Both the position numbers and the translations under genes were made by a program. Under the pieces are notes generated by a model. It had not been told where the DNA came from, ran no database searches, and saw nothing but the letters and a program-made list of their open reading frames with translations. A stretch of 64,000 nt of DNA, from contig NW_004454166.1 of the NCBI RefSeq assembly GCF_000283155.1, positions 5,009,196 through 5,073,195 of the forward strand, read 5' to 3'. The stretch is from Ceratotherium simum simum. Its lineage: Eukaryota; Chordata; Mammalia; Perissodactyla; Rhinocerotidae. Below, one piece after another: positions 1-11,739 of this stretch (position 1 is the first letter of the stretch; the number at the start of each line of letters is the position of its first letter).

Positions 1-127
1 GTTCCTCTTATGCAGTTTTCAGTTCTGTCTCAGGGGTAATTTTTCCACGAGTAGTTGTAAATTGGCTGTGTCCACGGGAGGAGGTGAGTTCCGAGTCTGC
101 CTACGCCGCCATCTTGACTCCGCCTCC
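1..127 (-). mobile_element. L1 5'-end fragment, antisense
   Basis: The stretch ends in a motif (CGCCATCTTGACTCCGCC) that resembles the reverse complement of the 5' start of mammalian L1 elements, and then passes abruptly into AT-rich sequence. The rest of the element would lie to the left of the window. The call rests on resemblance to remembered L1 5' UTRs; a MaLR or ERV fragment is possible. Confidence 0.45.
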
Positions 128-1990
128 CAATTATTATTATTTCTATGGCCCCTAAAATTGGTTAAGCTCATGGGTGAGCAAAGATATTATACATTCTTAT
201 CCTCTTTTCCACAGCAGTTCTTTTTAAATATTTAGTTATCTTCCTTGGGTTTCAAAATGTACATTAGACAGTAATTGGAACTGGACCTTGTGCAAGTTCC
301 CAGTAGGAATTAGATAGAAAAAAAGCAAACCCCACACTTAGGATTGAGCCTCAAGAGCTAATGCAAATGGTTAAGGGGGAAAAGGAAGAAAGAGCGAAAA
401 TTGGGAGATGAGGAGAACCAAGAACATAAAGCCTCCATAGCTAAGGTGAAAGAAATTAAACGATGTTCATCTGTGCCTGGAATAGTTTGTGAAACAGAAC
501 AAGATAGCTCTATTAGTTTCCTGTTGTTTTACGTTTCTGCTCATGTGTTTTTTAAAAAAAATTTACATGCATCCTTGAACTTTATAGAAATCCAGTTCTG
601 TGCAACTGAGATCCACATAAGGAAAGCAAAAAAATTTTTTTTGGTAAGCCATAGTTACGTAGATGTATGCTTACTCTGGTGCAGTGCTTAATTCTGATTG
701 GTTACTCATATAAGCACTGTTGACTATCAACTCTTTGGGTATTTAGGTATTTGACTGCCAGCTCCTCTGAGGGTCAGCTAGGAGTAGGAGACCCAAAACA
801 CCATTGCAGAGCAGTGAGAACAAATGGGGCAGAGAGAGGCAATGAAATGTCACCAGGACAGATGTCACTGGATGTAGAATCTGCTTGACTGAGTCCACCG
901 AGTCCTGCTTTGAAATCTAGAAATGGAAAACAACCAGGGATGGAGGATGCTGGAGAAGTATTCTCCAAGATCTGTTTGCAAGACCTCATCTTGATCTAGA
1001 GTTGCAGGAGACCTTGTGCTCTTCCCAGAGTCTCTCAGCTATTGAGCGACTGAGTCAGAAGCTAACTTAGGCCTCTCTGTTCCCAGACTCATGTGTTCAC
1101 CACTACACTGGGATGGGTTTTTTAAACAGTCATTTGTTTATTGTTTGCGTTAGTGCATTTGTTGTTGTATTTCTCATTCCCAATAGGGAGGGTATAAAAA
1201 TTGCTATGTAGTGGTTTTCACCCAATTCCACATTATTGGCAGCTTTACATAGCACTAACCTTGAAGCAATTTATTAGGTTTTCTAGAAAGCTTAATTTGA
1301 TAGTTCCAGAGCAAGACTGGCAGTCTTGGAGCAGGAGCAGAATGACCACAGAATGCTAGTATTGTTGATTGGTTTTGCATCCTATGGTAGAATAAAATCA
1401 AATAGTCATTTAAAAATTTTAAGTCTAGTAGGATTTTGAATCTCTTTAATTTTGTGCACATAAATGCTCCATATATATCTATTGTATGAAATTCAAGTTT
1501 TCTTTATAATTCTTTTTAATTGTAATTACAGTTAAAGTAGTTTGTCTAGAGTGAATAATTATCACCCAAAATTTATTTTGGGTATCTTAAAGAATTAAGA
1601 TTCCTTTTAGTTATTTTTATTTTTTATCTGTAAAAGTCACTTCATCTAAACTAGAAAAATAATCTAAAATATTAGGACAATAGTAAGAAGACTGTCTTAA
1701 GCTCTTGGCAGGCCAGACAGGAAAATTCTTTAGATTTACTTTTAGAAATTATGTGAAACCCTAAAATTTTGAGTTTAATTTTGGTTTGGGTTACTTTTAG
1801 GCACATTATTATGCAAGATTCTCTTTGGGTAATCCTGAACATTTTGTGTCCTGTAGAACTTGATTTTTGTATGTTATTATTATACTTGTGAATGAGGTGA
1901 TCAACACACTTTAAGGATTTTTTTATTTATATGTGTACATTTGGATACAAAAAGACGTATATGAATGAAACAACTTTTCCTCTTTTACAG
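128..1990. other. TMEFF1 intron 1, 3' part; nothing recognised
   Basis: This AT-rich stretch leads up to the exon 2 acceptor (TTTTACAG at 1983-1990). I see no exon, RNA gene or clear recent repeat in it. The 96-codon open frame at 401-691 has no recognisable domain and looks like chance. Confidence 0.6.
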
Positions 1991-2100
1991 AATTAAATGT
2001 GAGAGAGTCTGATGTAAGAGTTTGTGATGAATCATCATGTAAATATGGAGGCGTCTGTAAAGAAGATGGAGATGGTTTGAAATGTGCATGTCAATTTCAG
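1991..2100 (+). CDS. TMEFF1: TMEFF1 exon 2 (start of follistatin-like module 1)
   Basis: The acceptor is TTTTACAG and the donor is GTGAGG. The exon starts with two bases of a codon whose first base is in exon 1 and ends in phase 0. It encodes 37 residues, including VRVCDESSCKYGGVCKEDGD and ending CACQFQ. The cysteine spacing is that of the N-terminal part of a follistatin/Kazal-like module. The reading frame runs open into the intron to 2190, but the donor and the match to exon 3 show that the exon ends at 2100. Confidence 0.97.
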
Positions 2101-3329
2101 GTGAGGAAACCAAACCTATTTTGGAAAATTTTACATTTTTCATATTTTATAATTCTACATTCTTCAATTAAAAAGCTTAAAACACCTTGAACCCCATAAG
2201 GAAGTTGGGTTCACAGCCCACTGACATTTTTGTCTGATGAGGCGCTATTATTTGTACCTTCCATGCTTCTTTCCTTGAATTAAGAGGACAGACTGGAAAT
2301 AATAGATGTGAAAATGCTTTGAAAAAAATATTAAAGTTCTATTCAAATGTAAGGTGTAATTGTCACTGACAGGAGATAAGGTACAGGTTGCAGTAGAGTC
2401 TCTTACTTAAAATGTTGGCTTTTTTTTCCCTTTCCTTCTCTTTCTAGTCTGTCTCTTTTCGTTTCATTCTTATTTGCTGCTCTCCCATCTTTTTTGGGCC
2501 AAAGAACATGACCGACTTGGTGCCTCAGGGTAGGTCAAAGTTAGAGATGGACTAGGAAGGGGAACCTTAAATTAAGAGTGTGGATACCTTTGCTTTTCAG
2601 ATACTGTTTTAGTTGTGATTCTGTTGTCTAAAGAAACAAGTTAAAGAAGGAAAGTGAAAAGACTTACATTCAGTTCTTCCTTTTTGTTTGTTTTCTCTGC
2701 TTAAATTATAATTTGCCTTCAGAATGTTTCTCACAAGATGGTGCATGATTCGAGATTTGAGATGAGATAGAGAAGAAACTAGAATTTTTTTCACTCAAGA
2801 TCTTCTTCTAGTGGTACGCACGATTTTGGATTTTAAGGGGAGGAAAAGGTACAGAGATCAAGGATAAAAGCATAGGAGAGTCAGTTTTTCCAGTAACACT
2901 ATAACCTCAGGCAACTTTCTGTATGATCCATCTGAAAAGAGAAGGCATATTCTTACTCTTTCTGATGATATTATAATGAGAATCAAAACCAGCAGGAGAG
3001 CTTACATGTGAAATCTGTTTGAAAACTATAAACTATCATGTTGTTTATTTTCTTTAAAAGAAGTGGAGAGTTTAAGTAAAGGAGGAGGGGTAGAGGGGCA
3101 TACTATTATGCAGCTAGAGAGGTTCTTCGTGGTCAAAAAGGACTTTACAATCCACTATTTGTTCACAATAGCCACCTTCCACATGGCTTGGCTAGCCTTG
3201 CACCCACACGTACATGGTTACTCTTGCAGTGGTCTGGCCAGTGTGTTGTGTCTGGTTGCCCTGTCTGCTCCCCAGACCTTCTTAAAGGAGATAACCACCA
3301 AAGTGAGCTTCTTTCCTTAAAAGAGGGTG

Positions 3330-4340
3330 CTGCTGTACATAGTGTAACCAAGTCCTCGTTAACTTTTACTTTGTGTTCTTCACATTGGATAATTTTTATT
3401 GATCTATCTTCAGGTTCACTAATCCTTTCTTCTATCATCTTCATTCTGCCCATCTGATGAGTTTTTACTTTCGGTTATTTTATTTCTAGAATTTGTAGTT
3501 TCTATTTGTCTGCTGAAATTTCCTGACTTTTCATTCATTACAAGCATATTTTTCTTTAAACTATTTGTCTGCTAATTTCAACATCTCAGGGATCATCTCT
3601 GTTGATTGTCTTTTCATTTGAGAGTGGATCGAGTTTCCCTGTTTCTTTGTATTACAGTAATTTTGAATTTATCCTACACATTGTGAATTTTATGTTTTGT
3701 TATGTTGTGTTCCTCTGAAGAGTATTGACTGAACTCAAACTGCAGGCTCCGTCTTCTGTGTTGTGGGCAGCAACACCAATATCAGTCCATTTCTTTTAGC
3801 CTTAGCTGGGCTACTTGGAGTCTGCCCCATGAGTGGTCCTGGAGTCAGCCAGAGATTTGGTCTGAGTTTATACACAGAATCTGGGACTCCCTTCTGATTC
3901 TCTCCTGTCTGAGTTTTTCTCTCTCTTTCTGGTGGCTCTAGTTGCCCTGAACTCTGTTCTTTGGTTCTTCAAGCCAGAAATATTGCAGATTTTTATTGGT
4001 GTTTTAGTCACCCTGTATCAGGAAGACTGGGGCTGTTCCCTCTTCCAGCTGTCTTCCAGTATTTCCTTAGGTTAAACTCCTTGATGTGAATTTTTGGGCC
4101 AGTGGTATGCTCATGTGCAGATTAACATTCTCACCAATGGCAGTGTGTCAGACTGCTTGTTTCCCCTCAGCCTCTTGGTAGTGGATTTTGTCATTTCCTT
4201 TAAATTTTGTAAGTGTGAAAGGCAAAAAAAATTTTTTAGTTTTCATTTGATTACTAGAGAGATTGAAAATGTGCCATATATTTATTGATCTTTTTTGTGA
4301 ATTAATATTTCATATTCTTTGCCCATTTTTTGGAGTATTT
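3330..4340 (-). mobile_element. Old L1M/HAL1 fragments, antisense
   Basis: The + strand is T-rich and resembles the reverse complement of an ancient L1/HAL1 ORF1 and 3' region, with phrases around 'ctaatcctttcttctatcat' and 'gttgattgtcttttcatttg'. The tail end (about 4260-4340) resembles an L1M 3' UTR. Edges are approximate and subfamilies are not assigned. The stretch 2101-3330 before it holds nothing I recognise. Confidence 0.5.
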
Positions 4341-4366
4341 TCTTTTTCCCTTGTGTTGATTTGCAA

Positions 4367-4506
4367 AGACATATGTATGTATATGTGTATGTATGTGTAT
4401 ACACTATGTATAATACACTATTTGAGTACTTACATATTGCTTACTATGCTGAGCATTTTATATTAATGGTTCTAAACATTTTATATATATATATACATAT
4501 ATAAAA
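4367..4506. repeat. AT-rich simple repeats (TATG/TATA)
   Basis: Two low-complexity tracts occur: a TATG-type run at 4371-4400 and a TA run at 4482-4505. They probably arose in old repeat sequence. The 1.1 kb that follows (4507-5640) shows no exon or repeat that I can name. Confidence 0.6.
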
Positions 4507-5645
4507 GTTTATATAACTCATAAACTCTCATGAGAACCTATGATGTAGGTACTGCTTTTATGTTTTTTAAGAGTACCAAATACCCACAGTAAACAACTTG
4601 AGCGATATATGAGAAGATAGATAACATAATGAAAAAATGTCTTCCTTCCACTCCAAGCTACCAATTGCTGTTCTCAGTGTCTGTTATTTTAAAGGAGTTA
4701 TCCTAGTGTGATTTTCATTTTCATTTTGTTTATATTTTTTGATATAAAGAAGTTTTAAATTTTCATAGCATTTTTATCTATCTTTGTCTTTACAATTCTG
4801 CTTCTCATTAATTGAAAGTCTTTCCCTACAACTCTAAGATTGTAAATAAATAGCTCTTTTGACCATTTTAACGTCCTTGAACAGCTAGAAAATCCTCTCA
4901 TGATCTGTCTGAATCCCTTGCCTTCTTACCTTGTGGCAGCAGGAAAGGGAAATAAGTTAGGAGTTGAGATCAGGAGATGTTTATCTTGTGCTTTGTGCTA
5001 GGTGCTGGCTGGATGCCGGGGGGTATAAAGATGTTTAAAGGCAAGTTGCTTGCCTCCTAGGAGCAAACTGCCTAAGGGCTTACAGCCTGATTTGATCCTG
5101 CTGCTGAGTGAAACTTCCTTTGACTACTCTGCCTTCTTGTAAGCTTATCTATCTATTCAAGTTAGTTCTTGCCAGTTGAAGAACAGTGATCTCACATGCC
5201 CATTAAACACCTCTCTGCTGAATGCTTTAGCAATATCTTTCAATTCATTTAAAAAACTTGCTTATGACTCTGCATGCTTTCAGTGTTAATATAAGCTTTC
5301 TGGGGTATAATTTAAACACATTTTAACAGATAATAACAGGATTTTTTGTTTTTTTCAGTCTGCTAATAAGAGCTGTTATATCTTGCCATATTATCTAAAC
5401 AAAGCTACTTTTATTAATTTTTTACAAAGAAAAATGATCAATATTACATCTTTCCATTAAAACTTAGGTAGTATACAAAGAGGAGTGCCTATGACTTTTC
5501 CCTGTTTTCTTTCTTCTGTTCTCTTCCTCTCTCTGGAGTTCTCTGGACTATGTGTCTTTCTTCCTGAATTTTTCAGTGTCTACTCTCGTTCGGTGTCATG
5601 CCCTCTTCTTAGACCTTTGTATAAAAGTCAGAGAAGCAAAACCAA

Positions 5646-5730
5646 TAGGTTGTGTATGTGTGTATGTGTGTATATGTGTGTGTGTGTATGTATATATATA
5701 TGTATATATGTATGTATATACATATACAGA
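5646..5730 (+). repeat. TG/TATG microsatellite
   Basis: Alternating TGTG and TATG/TATA units run for about 80 bases just inside the left part of the interspersed repeat that follows. The open frames rich in V, C, Y and I across it come from the repeat. Confidence 0.85.
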
Positions 5731-6118
5731 GGGAGAGGAGAGATTTATTATAAGGAATTGATTCACTTGATTATGGAGCCTGAGAAGTCCCATGATCTGC
5801 TGTCTGCAAGCTGGAGGCCTGGGAAAGCCCATGGCATAGTTCCAGTCCAAGTCTGAAGGCCTGAGAACCAGGGGAAGACCAACATCCCAGCTCCACAGTC
5901 AGGCGGAGAAAGCGAATTCTGACTTCATCCACCTTTTTGTTTTATTCAGCCCCTCAGTGGATTGGATGGTCCCACCCACGTTGGGGAGGGCACTTACTCA
6001 GTCTACTGATTCAAATGCTGATCTCATCCAGAAACACCCTCACAGACACATCCAGAAATAATGTTTAATCTGGGGTCCCTGGCACCCGGTCAGGTTGACA
6101 CATAAAATTAACTATCAC
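5730..6118. mobile_element. Ancient interspersed repeat, family not assigned
   Basis: The sequence from 'gagatttattataaggaatt' to 'ttgacacataaaattaacta' matches a common mammalian interspersed consensus that I remember. The motif 'aaaccaataggttgtgt' at 5639 belongs to its edge, so the microsatellite has grown inside it. I cannot decide between an old L1M segment and an LTR. Confidence 0.5.
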
Positions 6119-6129
6119 AACCTTGTTAT

Positions 6130-6200
6130 TATTTTTCTTATTTATTGTTTCCAGCACAGTTCCTGACACACAGTAGGTACATAATAAATGCTTGAATGGA
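6130..6200 (+). mobile_element. L2 3'-end relic
   Basis: The text 'cctgacacacagtaggtaca' followed by 'taataaatgcttgaatggat' is the typical 3' terminus of an L2 LINE in sense orientation. Confidence 0.6.
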
Positions 6201-6679
6201 TGTGGCTCCAGAGTTGTACACTGCCGCACCTTTCTAAACTACTTCAAATCACATTCATCCAGCCCAAGAGAAGGTATAGGGGAGAGTTCTTTCCCCCAGC
6301 AAGGGTGGTAATAGAGGAGGCAGACCTTAGGTTAGAGTCAGTGTCTAAGTCAGAAGTTGCATGTTGTTAAAATCGCCCAAATCCCTTAATTTGCCCATAG
6401 CATAATGAGAGGCCCCCAAGAGAGACCCCTGGAAGCAGACTGGTCTACTTTTCCGGTCTCATGCTCACTCCTAGTTATGTGCTTGTTAGGTTGAATTTCA
6501 GGGACATTGCATGCACTGGTTTAGCCCCCTACTTACTACCACCAAGTGACCTAGAGTGAGACCCTGCTGAATAATTTGAGTGTGGAGTGGTTAGAGTACA
6601 TCACTTGTGAGGAATCATGGGTCTTCCACTTATTAGTTATGACCTGGGTCAACTACTTAAGACTCAGAAATGATAATAG

Positions 6680-6915
6680 CAAGAGTAAAACCAGCTAATA
6701 TTTATTGAGAATTTATCATGGCCAGATATAGATGCTAAGGATGGATTTCTCCTATTTAATCCTCATAATAACTTTATTAGGTAGATATTATTATAATTAC
6801 CATTTTATAGCTGGGTCTGGTGCTAGCCCATAGTCACGTGGATGGTGGACCCAGGATTTGAACTCTACATTTGAATTCAGAGCCCTGGCTCTAAGCACTC
6901 AGTCATGTGCTTCGC
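6680..6915 (+). mobile_element. MIR SINE
   Basis: The core and flanks of a MIR are readable in order: 'aatatttattgagaatttat', 'taatcctcataataacttta', 'accattttatagctg' and 'aggatttgaactct'. It is strongly diverged, as expected for this old family. Confidence 0.8.
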
Positions 6916-7529
6916 AGGATTGTTATGATATTTACGTTAGACAGGACATTTAAAATTGTAGCCGGTGTTTACTAGATAGAAACTCTTCAATAAAGTTTGC
7001 TATTACCCTAGAGATTCTCATCTTTATCAGACTTAATGACCCTTTTTTATAACCAATAATTTATATTCCATTTCTTCACTATTCTTAAATGAAATTCATA
7101 GATGATGTAACTTACATAAACACATAGTTAAAGAAGTCAATATGATGTATAATTGCAATGTAAAGGAGAAATAAAAGTAATTTATAGTAAAATAAGTATT
7201 TCAAAATGTAAATGCTTTGGCTTGATTACATTAGAAGACAGTACAGTAGTCAGATGCTTCTGCCTACTTATAATGAACCTTTGGATTTAAAAAAAAGATC
7301 AGCAGCAATTTCATACCAGAGGTACTTGAAAATAAAAAAGCAGAGGTATGGTGGATGCTAGAATAAAAACTAATATTAGGATAAGTTATAACAGAGCAGC
7401 CTTGTTTGTGTATGGTAAGTCTTACCATAGTTCCTAGGTGAATGGCTAGAGAAGCATTCAGAAATTGTATGGTATGTTTGTCTTTGTTGTGTGGACTGCC
7501 CTTTCTTTTGCAGGACATCTAACATCATC

Positions 7530-7645
7530 CATCTGTTAAATGACAGTAATGTCCTTTTATCATTGTGACAACCAAAAATGCCTCCATAGGGGCACACATC
7601 CCTAGGGGGCGATATGAGCACCTTTGAGAGCACTACCTTAGAAAT
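7530..7645. mobile_element. Possible hAT-Charlie MITE relic
   Basis: The text 'caaccaaaaatgcctccata' and the following 'ccctagggggcgatat' resemble the end of a MER5-like non-autonomous hAT element. Only one end is visible. Nothing is recognised between here and about 8060. Confidence 0.35.
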
Positions 7646-8059
7646 TCATTAAGTGTGTGTGAGGGAAGAGTTGAGTTGAAAAGCCTGTAAACTTAGCACT
7701 TGACATCTTGGAGTTTAGGGCTCCTTTGCTAATTATGCAGTGTATAACTGCAAAGAAACATATTGACTCGTGCAGAGATTATACAAGTTATTGTATACAT
7801 TTTAGAGAAAGAGAATAAAAGAATGTGATCCATGAAAAATTGGAGGAATATAGGAAAGCTTCCTAAGGTAAAATTTTAATTTTAATTACAGTTGATGTAG
7901 GAGTCTGCTGATAATGTATAGCAATTCAAGTTGGTTATAAAATATTTTATGACAGATTTTTTTTACCAGTGCTTGACATGTGGTAGCATGCCATATTTAC
8001 GGTTCATGAAGTAAATCGACCACTTTTTGAAAGTAAATAAATGATAAAAGTAAATCTTG

Positions 8060-8615
8060 TTCATTGCAGAAAAATTGAGAAATAAAGAAAATCATAAACA
8101 TGGAAATAAAAAACCATGATGACAAGGAACGTGAAAAATTTATTGATGTTTTCTTCCAGGATTTACTTTATGAGTATTTATTTTTTCTAAATAATTGAGA
8201 TAGATTTATGTAATTTACTTTCTTGTTGTATTTTTATTTTGTATTATATTTTAAAATTTTTCATTCAATTTTGTGGACTAGATAATATATTTTAAAATGG
8301 CACAAAATTCTCAGAAGTTATGTATGTGGTATTATTGCCTGCTTTTCACCTAATGTTATATCTTTTCCTGTCACCTAGTATTCTTTTAAAAGATATTCTC
8401 AATGACTGCAATATTAATTCCTTGAACAGATAAAACACGCTTTAGTTAAACATTGCCTTGTTGGATTTTTAGGTTGCTTCTACATTTTTAGTATTATTAA
8501 ATTTCTGTTTGAAATGGCTGTAATAGTTTTTGTCTACAAGTTTCCTTCAGATAGATCCCTAAATGTGTAATTCTGGATCAAAAACTGCATTCCTTTTTCA
8601 GGACGCTTGAAATGT
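8060..8615 (-). mobile_element. L1M 3' region, antisense (left part of an interrupted copy)
   Basis: The sequence reads as a reversed old L1 3' region. Markers are 'ttgttggatttttaggttgc', 'ttctggatcaaaaactgcat' and the sequence before it. It stops at the Tigger-type element and appears to resume at 9219, which marks that element as a later insertion. Confidence 0.5.
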
Positions 8616-8960
8616 ATAGCCGTCCCTTGGTATCCCCAGGGCTGAGTTCCAGGACCCCCTTGGATATGAAAATCCACGGATGCTCAATGTAAAATGGCGT
8701 AGCATTTGCATATAATGGACACACATCCTCCTATGTACTTGAAAGCATCTCTAGATTACTTATAATACCTAATACAATGTAAATAGTTGTTGTACTATAT
8801 TGTTTAGGGAATAACGACAAGAAAAAAAGTGTCTGCATGTTCAGTACAGATGCAACTATCATAGGTCTTTAGATCTGCTGTTGGTTGAACCTGAGGACGT
8901 GGAAGCCGAGGACGTGGAAGCCTTGGACGCGGAACCCGTGGTAGTGGAGAGCCGACTGTA
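8616..8960 (+). mobile_element. MER2-like Tigger DNA transposon
   Basis: The left end 'ccgtcccttggtatcccc' and the right end 'agagccgactgta' form the imperfect terminal inverted repeats of MER2-type TcMar-Tigger elements, with TA dinucleotides at both edges. The internal text 'ttgtttagggaataacgaca' also fits. The element has no transposase frame and is non-autonomous. Near its right end it carries three diverged GAGGACGTGGAAGCC-like units (about 8892-8930), probably a local expansion. Confidence 0.8.
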
Positions 8961-9011
8961 TTGTTAAATTATGTTCTCAAAAGGTTGAACCAGTTTAGAT
9001 TACCATAACAG

Positions 9012-9219
9012 GTATATTGGTATGCTCACCACATTTTGGTCAACAGAGCGAATATACCATGGTGGTCCCGTAAGATTAGTACCATAGAGCCTAGGTGTGT
9101 AATAGGTTATACCATCTAGGTTCGTGTAAGTACACGCTATGGTGTTCAGACTAGGACAAAATTGCCTAGCAACACATTTCTCAGAATGTATCCCCATTGT
9201 TAAGTGATGCATGACTGTA
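9012..9219 (-). mobile_element. Tigger-like non-autonomous DNA transposon, reversed
   Basis: Read on the minus strand it starts 'cagtcatgcatcacttaaca' and continues through 'cctagatggtataac'. This is the same family as the element at 24029-24765. The right edge is next to TA. It sits about 50 bases from the MER2-like copy, and the two interrupt one L1 relic. Confidence 0.7.
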
Positions 9220-9420
9220 ATTGGCCATTTGTATTTTGTCTGTAAATTTGTCTTTTGTCCATTTTTCATTAATTTATATTATCTCTTTTTTAGTAATGAT
9301 GATAACTTGTGCGTCATATTGTTATAATATTTTCTCCAGATTTTAAAACTTTAGTCCTTTATGATATTTTTGACATACAGAAGTTTAAAAGTTTTTTAAA
9401 CGTACAAGTTCAGTGTCATT
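9220..9420 (-). mobile_element. L1M 3' region, antisense (right part)
   Basis: Text such as 'ttgtccatttttcattaatt' and 'gacatacagaagttt' continues an old L1 3' region in the orientation and order expected from the piece at 8060-8615. This supports one L1 copy split by two DNA transposons. Confidence 0.45.
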
Positions 9421-9454
9421 TCTCAAACTTGTATCACTTTTTTTCTTCTTCATC

Positions 9455-9735
9455 TGTCTTATTTCTACTCATCGTTCAAGGTCCAGTTCACATTCCACTT
9501 TCTCTGAGGAGGCTTTTCTTGAATACTACAGCTTACTGTAATAGGTATTATATATTATGCTTATTGTCTTTAGTACATGGTCTAGCTTTACTATGTGTAT
9601 ATATTTTTTTCTAGTTTCCTCTCTAACAAGGTCTCTGAGAACAGATACCATGTATTTCTTTGTGTCTATAGTTCTATAGCATTTACCTTGGGACTCTGCA
9701 TACTAGATGTATTGAATAAACAAATTTTGATAATA
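9455..9735 (+). mobile_element. L2 3'-end relic
   Basis: The order 'cactttctctgaggaggc', 'gtctctgagaacagatacca' and 'tgtattgaataaacaaattt' is that of an L2 3' region in sense orientation, ending about 330 bases upstream of exon 3. Confidence 0.6.
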
Positions 9736-10066
9736 ATAAAATGATATTACAGCATTAGTGCTTGTTACAAACATAGCCAAGACTTTCTTTTTATATTCTC
9801 TCACTGGATCTTGATAGCAAGCAGGTGAAGTAGATAGGATAGGGATTTTCATTCTCATTTTTATTGATAATTGATAGTTATTTTCATTATGAATGTGCAA
9901 AAAGGTATGAGAAAGTAGCATAACTCTTCCTTTTTTAAACCAGATAAAAGACCAACCTCTTTTGTAGTAGAAGTGTGTCATAATACTGTGGTGTTGCATT
10001 CTTGAATATGAAATAAACTATTAATATTCATGCCTAGTTCTGAATTTATTTTTGTTTTTTTCACAG

Positions 10067-10196
10067 TGCCATACGAATTACATTCCCGTCTGTGGATCAA
10101 ATGGGGACACTTATCAAAATGAATGCTTTCTCAGAAGGGCTGCTTGTAAGCACCAGAAAGAGATAACAGTAGTAGCAAGAGGAGCGTGCTACTCCG
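10067..10196 (+). CDS. TMEFF1: TMEFF1 exon 3 (rest of follistatin-like module 1)
   Basis: The acceptor is TTTTTTTCACAG and the donor is GTATGT. The exon starts in phase 0 and ends in phase 1. It encodes 43 residues, beginning CHTNYIPVCGSNGDTYQNEC and ending GACYS. It carries the Kazal signature C-x6-Y-x-N-x-C, which completes the first follistatin-like module. Follistatin modules bind ligands or matrix; in this family they help bind TGF-beta-type ligands and co-receptors. Confidence 0.97.
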
Positions 10197-10864
10197 GTAT
10201 GTGTGATGTTCTTCTGAATAAATGTTAGAAATGGTTCTGCCATATTTTCTCAAAGGAAGTGTCCAGTCGGAGGTGTATTTGCCAAACTGCTGTATGGATC
10301 AGTGGTGATTGTGTGGGGAGTGGGGAGGTCTTTTATGCCCCTGTTTCAGGTTGTTGCTTTTTAACGCCAGGTGGTCTTGTATTGACTATGTTACTTCTCA
10401 GTACATTTTTAATGCTTAGTGCCTTTTTTGTCAGGACTTTGCATATCTTTGGCCTTATGGTTTGAATATTAGACAGAGTAACATTTGGGGTGGGAAATGA
10501 TATGGGATCCATTTTGTTGATTTTTGTTTTTTGGGGGGAAGAGGTGGGGAGTATCCATAGAAAGCCATTAGTGGCCTCCTAGGATGTGTCTCTTTCCAAG
10601 CTCTTTTCTTTTTCTATCTTCTCTTTTCTGTCTGCTGACCCTTGTCACCCACCTCCCTCCAGTTATTTGTATTTCCTTCCTTCTCTTTTCCTTCCTGAAT
10701 TGGTGGTGGTGAATTTTGGAAGGCATTAATATTAATTTCTTGCTTGTGTTTATATTTGGGGGCAGGGATGCAGGTGAGTATTGTAATTAGAATTATTGTA
10801 TGAAGGTTAGTGGTAAAGGTGGAGACTATTATTATATGATGTTCTCCATTTCCTTTCTTTATGT
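10197..10864. other. TMEFF1 intron 3, 5' part; nothing recognised
   Basis: This stretch is moderately T-rich, with pyrimidine runs at 10600-10700. I see no exon and no repeat I can name. Confidence 0.5.
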
Positions 10865-11200
10865 ATTACAGTACCTGTGTTGAGAGTTTTTACTGGGGCT
10901 CTATTACATAAGCATAATTGATTGATTGTCTATGTGGTTGATCTCAAACTCCAGGTCCATTAACACCACATGACTCAAAGCCCCCACTCTGAATTACATG
11001 GTTGGTATTTCTGGTGTGGCCAGCCCCCACCCTGAGACTGTTGAGTGTAGCCGGCCCCACCCTAAGATCTGATGTGGTGAGTACCTTCCCTAAACAAGAC
11101 ACTTCTATCAGGTATGACGCAGATTACCTTCCAGAAGCTGAGGGCAAAGGTCAGACCTCTCTTTGGGCAAGGCCACATTCTTTTCCATACGCTAGATAAT
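10865..11200 (-). mobile_element. Old ERVL/MaLR-type LTR fragment, reversed
   Basis: The text 'gagagtttttactggggctc', 'aagcataattgattgattgt' and repeated 'ggccagcccccaccctgag'-like units resemble one part of an ancient LTR consensus read backwards. The fragment at 23740-24025 looks like another part of the same family. The family name is not secure. Confidence 0.35.
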
Positions 11201-11404
11201 TAGGTGCTTGGTGATATTATTATGTTCTTAGGCAAATAGACTGTCATTTGGTGTGGTTCTTATATAGTTCTTTAAGTACATTGCGTTTCACAGACTTGAT
11301 TTAGAAACTAAAAAGGAATATGGATTTCTTTACGATCCCAAATTTATTATGCATCATTTATGGGGAGTTTGTGTTTAAGACACCAACTGCTTGGGTAGGC
11401 AGTG

Positions 11405-11640
11405 CGTGTTAAACATTGGAAGGCAGAGTGGTAGGTTGGAAAGAGCACTGTACTAGAGTTAGAAGACCTGGCTTGTAAAGTCGCTCCGGCTCTTCTTTAC
11501 AGTGTGACCTCGGACAAGTCCCTTAGTGGCTCTGAGCTCCAGCTACCTAAGTGGATATAATAAGTGGATGATAATCTCCTGGGTTTGTTAAATAAGGTTT
11601 GAATGAGCTGAACTATAAGGTGCTGTACTGATCGTGCTAT
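11405..11640 (+). mobile_element. MIR SINE
   Basis: The MIR order is visible: 'gagcactgtactagagttag', 'cagtgtgacctcggacaagt' and 'ggatgataatctcctgggtt'. The orientation is sense. Confidence 0.75.
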
Positions 11641-11739
11641 TTGCTGGGTGGGCCAGTGTTGTTCATATCATTTGGTCTTTTATTGGTCCTATTCCCTGTG
11701 CTAGAAATAACATTCTCTTTTGCTTATTTGAAAACTCTT

